Below are positions 15,669 to 16,962 of a DNA stretch of 16,962 nucleotides, piece after piece. Under the pieces are notes generated by a model that saw only the letters and a program-made list of their open reading frames with translations, did not search any database and was not told the origin of the DNA. The position numbers and the translations under genes were made by a program. The stretch is from JAVBMP01 sp031552315 (GTDB lineage Bacteria > Desulfobacterota > Desulfovibrionia > Desulfovibrionales > Desulfovibrionaceae): assembly GCA_031552315.1 (NCBI GenBank), contig JAVBMP010000058.1, positions 1 to 16,962 on the forward strand, read 5' to 3'. Within the stretch, counting starts at the first letter, position 1; each line of letters opens with the position of its first letter.

Positions 15669-16582
15669 TGAACCCAATAGCGCAAGAAGACAGGTTTCGC
15701 ATCCTTCTGGTTGATGATGAAAAATCCAACCTTGATGTGCTTAACCATATACTTAAACAAGACCATGACATCTACATAGCCAAATCCGGGCAGGCCGGCC
15801 TGAAGCAGGCGCGTGACCGCAAGCCGGACCTGATCCTTCTGGATATAGTAATGCCGGATATTGACGGCTTTGAAGTGCTGCGCGCCTTGAAGGAAGATGA
15901 TGAAACGCGCGGCATACCCGTAATGTTCATAACCGGCCGGGCCAGCGCCGGGGATGAAGAAAGGGGCCTTATGCTGGGCGCGGTGGACTATATAACCAAG
16001 CCCTTCAACAACGCCATTGTCAAGGCCAGGGTCAAAACCCAGCTTCAGCTGGTGCGCCAGATGCGTACCATTGAGCGCCTTGGCCTGCTTGACCCCCTTA
16101 CCGGAATGCCCAACCGCCGCCGCTTTGACGACCATTTAAGCAAGGAATGGGCCAGGGCCATGCGGGAAAAAACGCCCCTTAGCCTGCTTATGGTGGATGC
16201 GGATCACTTCAAAGCCTACAACGACGCCTACGGCCACCCGCAAGGCGATGTGCTGCTGCAAACCATAAGCCGCATCATGCAAGACGCCCTGCTGCGTCCC
16301 ACAGACCTTGCCGCCCGCCTGGGGGGTGAAGAATTTGGCATAATCCTGCCCGGCACCAACGCCGAAGGCGCATGCGCCGTGGCGGAAAATTTGCGCGCAA
16401 ACATTGAACAAACCCGGGTGCCAGTGGGCAATAATGACGCCTATTCCAGCATTACCGTAAGCATAGGCCAGGCAACCGCTGTGCCGGAAATGGATCAAAA
16501 AGTGAATACCCTGATGAACGCGGCAGATAACGCCCTTTATGAAGCCAAACGGTCTGGCCGTAACCAGGTTTGCATGGCGTAG
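15668..16582 (+). CDS. Response regulator diguanylate cyclase (REC-GGDEF)
   Basis: This 304-residue protein makes cyclic di-GMP from two GTP when its receiver domain is phosphorylated. REC spans about residues 10-130, with D16/D17, the phospho-acceptor D59 (LILLDIVMPDIDG), T89 and K111. GGDEF begins at DPLTGMPNRRRF (142-153), with the metal/substrate region VDADHFKAYNDAYGH (176-190) and the active-site loop GGEEF (219-223). An inhibitory I-site RPTD (210-213) lies exactly five residues before GGEEF, so product feedback is expected. The ATG shares its A with the stop of the hybrid kinase and no Shine-Dalgarno is visible, so translation probably depends on coupling. The kinase HPt domain is the likely phosphate donor. 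Confidence 0.95.
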   Translation: MNPIAQEDRFRILLVDDEKSNLDVLNHILKQDHDIYIAKSGQAGLKQARDRKPDLILLDIVMPDIDGFEVLRALKEDDETRGIPVMFITGRASAGDEERGLMLGAVDYITKPFNNAIVKARVKTQLQLVRQMRTIERLGLLDPLTGMPNRRRFDDHLSKEWARAMREKTPLSLLMVDADHFKAYNDAYGHPQGDVLLQTISRIMQDALLRPTDLAARLGGEEFGIILPGTNAEGACAVAENLRANIEQTRVPVGNNDAYSSITVSIGQATAVPEMDQKVNTLMNAADNALYEAKRSGRNQVCMA

Positions 16583-16592
16583 CAGGCAGAAT

Positions 16593-16643
16593 TTTTTTGC
16601 CTCCGGCGGGCAAGGTTAAGATTTTTTGCCTCCGGCGGGCAAG
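16593..16643 (+). repeat. Two direct 22-bp REP-like repeats
   Basis: A 22-base sequence, TTTTTT followed by GCCTCCGGCGGGCAAG, occurs at 16593-16614 and again at 16622-16643, separated by seven bases. Each copy holds a small inverted repeat TTGCC/GGCAA. They start 11 bases after the diguanylate cyclase stop and run into the next palindrome, giving a mosaic like bacterial interspersed repeats. Confidence 0.75.
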
Positions 16644-16659
16644 GGCCGGGGGCCCTTGC
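16639..16659. terminator. 9-bp GC-rich stem-loop after the signalling operon
   Basis: GCAAGGGCC (16639-16647) and GGCCCTTGC (16651-16659) pair perfectly around GGG. No T-run follows on the plus strand (AACCCC comes next), so it is not a classical intrinsic terminator. It may stabilise the 3' end of the kinase/cyclase mRNA. It shares bases with the second direct repeat, suggesting one compound repeat unit. Confidence 0.45.
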
Positions 16660-16708
16660 AACCCCATCAGGGGTGGGGTGGGTGCCGGAAGGTCTGGCAT
16701 AAGCAAAG

Positions 16709-16853
16709 GAGGCCGTTGCACAATGGCCTTTTTGCCCTTTTACTGCGTCGTGCTTCGTCCCGCGCGAAGGTCATATATGCTTGAATATACTCCCTCCGCG
16801 CAGACCTCGCACTCCTTGTAAAAGAACAAAAATTCTCATTGTGCAACGGCCTC
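16709..16853. repeat. 145-bp palindromic element (copy B) with terminal inverted repeats
   Basis: The 17-bp ends GAGGCCGTTGCACAATG (16709-16725) and CATTGTGCAACGGCCTC (16837-16853) are perfect inverted repeats. Inward, pairing continues imperfectly: TTTTACTGCGTC-GTGC against GCAC-TCCTTGTAAAA, then GTCCCGCGCG against CCGCGCAGAC, and an AT-rich centre with CATATATG. Internal blocks match the 129-bp element after rlmH. There is no coding frame of note. The form fits a non-autonomous palindromic mobile repeat (MITE/REP-like); no clear target duplication flanks it. Confidence 0.75.
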
Positions 16854-16962
16854 AAAGAATAGCGGCAATGAAGCAATTTTTTCAAGTCAAAAGCGGGGCT
16901 GTGCCTGGGGAGGTAAAGCGCCGCGTGTTGATGCCATGCCGAGGGCGGGGGGGGCGGGGCGG
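16854..16962. other. Non-coding right edge with a G-run cluster
   Basis: No gene is visible here. The last 20 bases contain runs of 3, 8, 4 and at least 2 G separated by single C (16943-16962), a possible G-quadruplex on the plus strand, cut by the window edge. Confidence 0.4.

Overview
The window looks like chromosome of a Gram-negative, moderately GC-rich bacterium. My best guess is a deltaproteobacterium of the Desulfovibrio type (Desulfovibrionaceae). The guess rests on the sulfate-reducer-like feel of the proteins, the mfd to SurA-like peptidyl-prolyl isomerase order, frequent GTG/TTG starts and GC-rich palindromic intergenic repeats. It has not been checked against any database. The window is mostly housekeeping genes plus one signalling operon. 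I see no phage, transposase, CRISPR array, tRNA or rRNA, and no recognisable defence system.

Layout. Bases 1-5078 hold a minus-strand cluster read right to left: a TsaC/Sua5-type threonylcarbamoyl-AMP synthase, the transcription-repair coupling factor Mfd, and a SurA/PpiC-like lipoprotein isomerase that runs off the left edge. Divergent from it, rlmH (23S rRNA methyltransferase) is at 5194-5655. It is followed by a 358-bp intergenic stretch with a 129-bp palindromic element, a tandem array of small hairpin-plus-T-run units and a decayed fragment of the same element. A YjdF/DUF2238 membrane protein (6014-6652) converges on a NYN-LOTUS putative RNase (6839-8140, minus) across a hairpin-rich spacer. 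The NYN gene lies downstream of uvrA (8255-11176, minus), in the same direction. A 415-bp divergent control region separates uvrA from a plus-strand pair: a soluble multi-PAS hybrid histidine kinase (11592-15668) and, overlapping it by one base, a REC-GGDEF diguanylate cyclase (15668-16582). The right end (16583-16962) is non-coding and holds REP-like repeats, a 145-bp palindromic element and a G-run cluster.

How the genes work together. Mfd recruits UvrA to RNA polymerase stalled at lesions, so both belong to nucleotide excision repair, though they sit in separate transcription units. TsaC (tRNA t6A37) and RlmH (23S rRNA position 1915) serve translation. The kinase carries HisKA, HATPase, REC and HPt in one chain, and the coupled response regulator makes cyclic di-GMP, so the pair is probably a complete phosphorelay from a cytoplasmic signal to c-di-GMP.

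Points most worth a second look: (1) two diverged copies of one palindromic element, with fragments, whose outer stems differ but still pair; (2) five serial hairpin/T-run units after rlmH; (3) a near-perfect 45-nt palindrome ending the NYN transcript; (4) the NYN-LOTUS protein downstream of uvrA, with an uncharacterised C-terminal domain; (5) three tandem, near-duplicate PAS domains in the kinase.
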